NCBI RefSeq assembly: GCF_040183065.1
Contig: NC_091118.1
Location: 211,433,029-211,497,028, forward strand
Reading direction: 5' to 3'
Length of the DNA: 64,000 bases
Source of the DNA: Periplaneta americana
Taxonomy: Eukaryota; Arthropoda; Insecta; Blattodea; Blattidae
Made by a program: the position numbers and the translations under genes
The notes under the pieces: generated by a model
The model's database searches: none
The model's input: the letters and a program-made list of their open reading frames with translations, nothing else
Told to the model about the DNA's origin: nothing
Shown: positions 62,331 to 64,000 of the stretch, piece after piece
Layout of the letters: every line of letters starts with the position of its first letter
How positions within the stretch are numbered: the stretch's first letter is position 1

Positions 62331-64000
62331 ATTGCAGTGTTGTTTTGAAAACAGGATCTATTTTCCTTTGCTTCCTTTAAAACAGTACAAGAAAATTCCT
62401 GCCTCAAGTCCAACATATTATTTCGGGCTTGTTTTAACAGTGATATGGCCGCCAATAAATCAATGGCCTTTTCTTCTAAATATTTTGAAACAATACTGGT
62501 GAACTGTAATATATTACACTGGAATACAAGTGTAACTACAAAGTCAAAGGAACTGAGTTCCTTATTCAGTGCAAAAGCTGTATTTTTTTTTCGGAAGATT
62601 TGTTAGAGAACAGAATTATATGCTCAAGTCATATCATCACCTGCAAAAACCCCACTTTTCAGCATGAATAAGCTATCAAATCGTGAAGACCATCTCGTAG
62701 CACAGAGTTTTTTTTTTTGTACTTGGTTGGCCCATCATCCAAGGCAATATTTAATTTCTGTCATCGTGGTAAACTTTCACTAAAAACATATTGTAACTTT
62801 TATTACATATCAATAATGTAATTTTATTGTTTCAACAATAGTCAGTTTCTATAACTGAATGTAAACACTCCCGTCAACAATGGGATTTCCACTCCACACA
62901 GCAACACAGTATTCGTTATTGCACTCCACAGACGACAATGACAATTTACTTGGATTATTGAGAACAACAATGAACTGCTAATCTTAACTAATGTTCACAG
63001 AGCACTATTTACAAATCACAACTGTCAGTTCTCAGTTCGTTTGCCTTGGCTAGTTCTTCTAGCTCAGTCACTCGAGTTCACAGTATCTCGAACCCCAGAC
63101 CTTCAGAGACAGTCCACTGAACTTCGAACTCAGGTCCCCCAACTGCGGTCCACTGCACTCGAACTCAGGACTTCGGCGACAGTCCACTGGACGCTCACAC
63201 AGCTGCAGACACACTCAAGTCGAACTCCGGTCTCGAAGCTGGCTTCACTGCTGACCAAAAACTGAACTGAACTTGCTGTCCAAAACTAGCAACGACTGCT
63301 ACTTCAACTTGCGTCTCTTATTTATTAGTTAAACCACAGTTTCGAGAAAGTACGATGCTCGAAATTTCTACTTCTACAGACTTCTGTTCTCGCTGCTTCT
63401 TCCTGGATGATTCTGTTCGGGAGGTTTCGTCTACCCCTTCACCTCGCACAGCGAAGCACCACCAGCTTTGCGTCCCCCTTTGCCTCGCGCAGCAGTGCAT
63501 CTCCCCTTGCCCTCTCGGCATGCAGCGACCAATGTTTCGTTTCCCGCGCGCCCTGTCGGACACGCGTTCGAATCCCGACGCAGCTGTCACAATATAAACT
63601 TGCCCTGCAGTTGTGTAAGAGTGTTTATTTCTGAAATGTCACTAACGGAATCATTCAGAACTAAATTTAAATTACGACTCACGCAGTGCTCGTGCTAGAC
63701 GAGGATACAAAGAGTTGAACAAGTGTTGGAGAAGCGGGATGGGGATTAATGTTGTGTCATCGGAAAGAAAAAAAATTATTGTAACTAGAGAAGTGATTAT
63801 TGAAAGAAATATAACTATTGTAACAGTGCTGTAAATAGTATACCTTTGGAATGCATTAATTAAATATGAATATTATTCGAAATCAAAATAATGTCTTCAG
63901 GTATAATATAGAATGGTCTTTCTGGGCCCTCTGTACCCATGCCCCCCCTCCGCAACACAGAGCCCGTTAGTTACGCCTCTGTCTGCTTTCTATCAGTTCC
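62331..64000. other. 1.7 kb unassigned, GC-richer in the middle
   Basis: 63080-63240 contains degenerate repeats of the type ACAGTCCACTGAACTTCGAA/CTCGAACTCAGG. 63330-63590 is GC-rich and open in several frames on both strands, which suggests composition rather than coding; CGCGTTCGAATCCCGACG at 63562 resembles a B box. It could be part of a long terminal repeat or a SINE, but I cannot support either. Confidence 0.4.

Noticed and set aside
63355-63698. Several overlapping frames on both strands suggesting a gene
   Set aside because: High GC makes stops rare in all frames; there is no domain, no splice pattern and no single preferred frame.

Overview
This is a stretch of an insect nuclear genome, most likely a cockroach or close relative (Blattodea). 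That assignment is my inference from the transposon families, the AT-rich, intron-rich layout and the density of young and old retroelements; no marker gene proves the species.

One host gene can be read from start to stop: a six-coding-exon EBNA1BP2/EBP2 homologue (nucleolar rRNA-processing factor for the 60S subunit) on the minus strand, 60456 down to 43811. All five introns have GT..AG borders, all reading phases agree, and the product is 318 residues. Its 2.7-4.7 kb introns are filled with transposons, one of which starts 35 bp from a coding exon.

The rest is a mosaic of mobile elements. (1) 1-1473 is a 23-bp minisatellite with a 229-bp higher-order duplication. (2) Non-LTR retrotransposons: eight copies of one RTE-type LINE (called RTE-A here) with (TAAG)n tails, a second RTE-type family (RTE-B), an RNase H-bearing LINE with (AAC)n tail (LINE-C), CR1-like copies with a conserved 3' hairpin, a Jockey/CR1-like family in two copies, other LINE ends, and two remnants of an R2-like (restriction-like endonuclease) LINE. 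(3) Two Penelope-like (PLE) copies with a GIY-YIG domain; their terminal repeats carry a hammerhead-ribozyme-like fold. (4) DNA transposons: several hAT copies (three with good or near 8-bp target duplications), a Tc1-like copy holding a hAT, an unclassified TIR element with a DDE-like transposase and Cys/His-rich tail, TAA-flanked Harbinger-like MITEs, TA-flanked 1.1-kb TIR elements, a CACAGT-ended TIR family with 8-bp duplications, foldback elements and a tail-to-tail Helitron-like pair. (5) Several families of tRNA-derived SINEs.

Many elements are nested, and target-site duplications can be read directly: RTE-A in RTE-B, RTE-A in LINE-C, SINE in RTE-A, SINE in PLE, CR1 in hAT, a 74-bp CR1 end in a MITE. 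These give a relative time order. Candidate host sequence besides EBP2 is limited to a possible exon at 6454-6617 and a coding-like block at 58256-58430. All positions of element ends without a stated target duplication are approximate.
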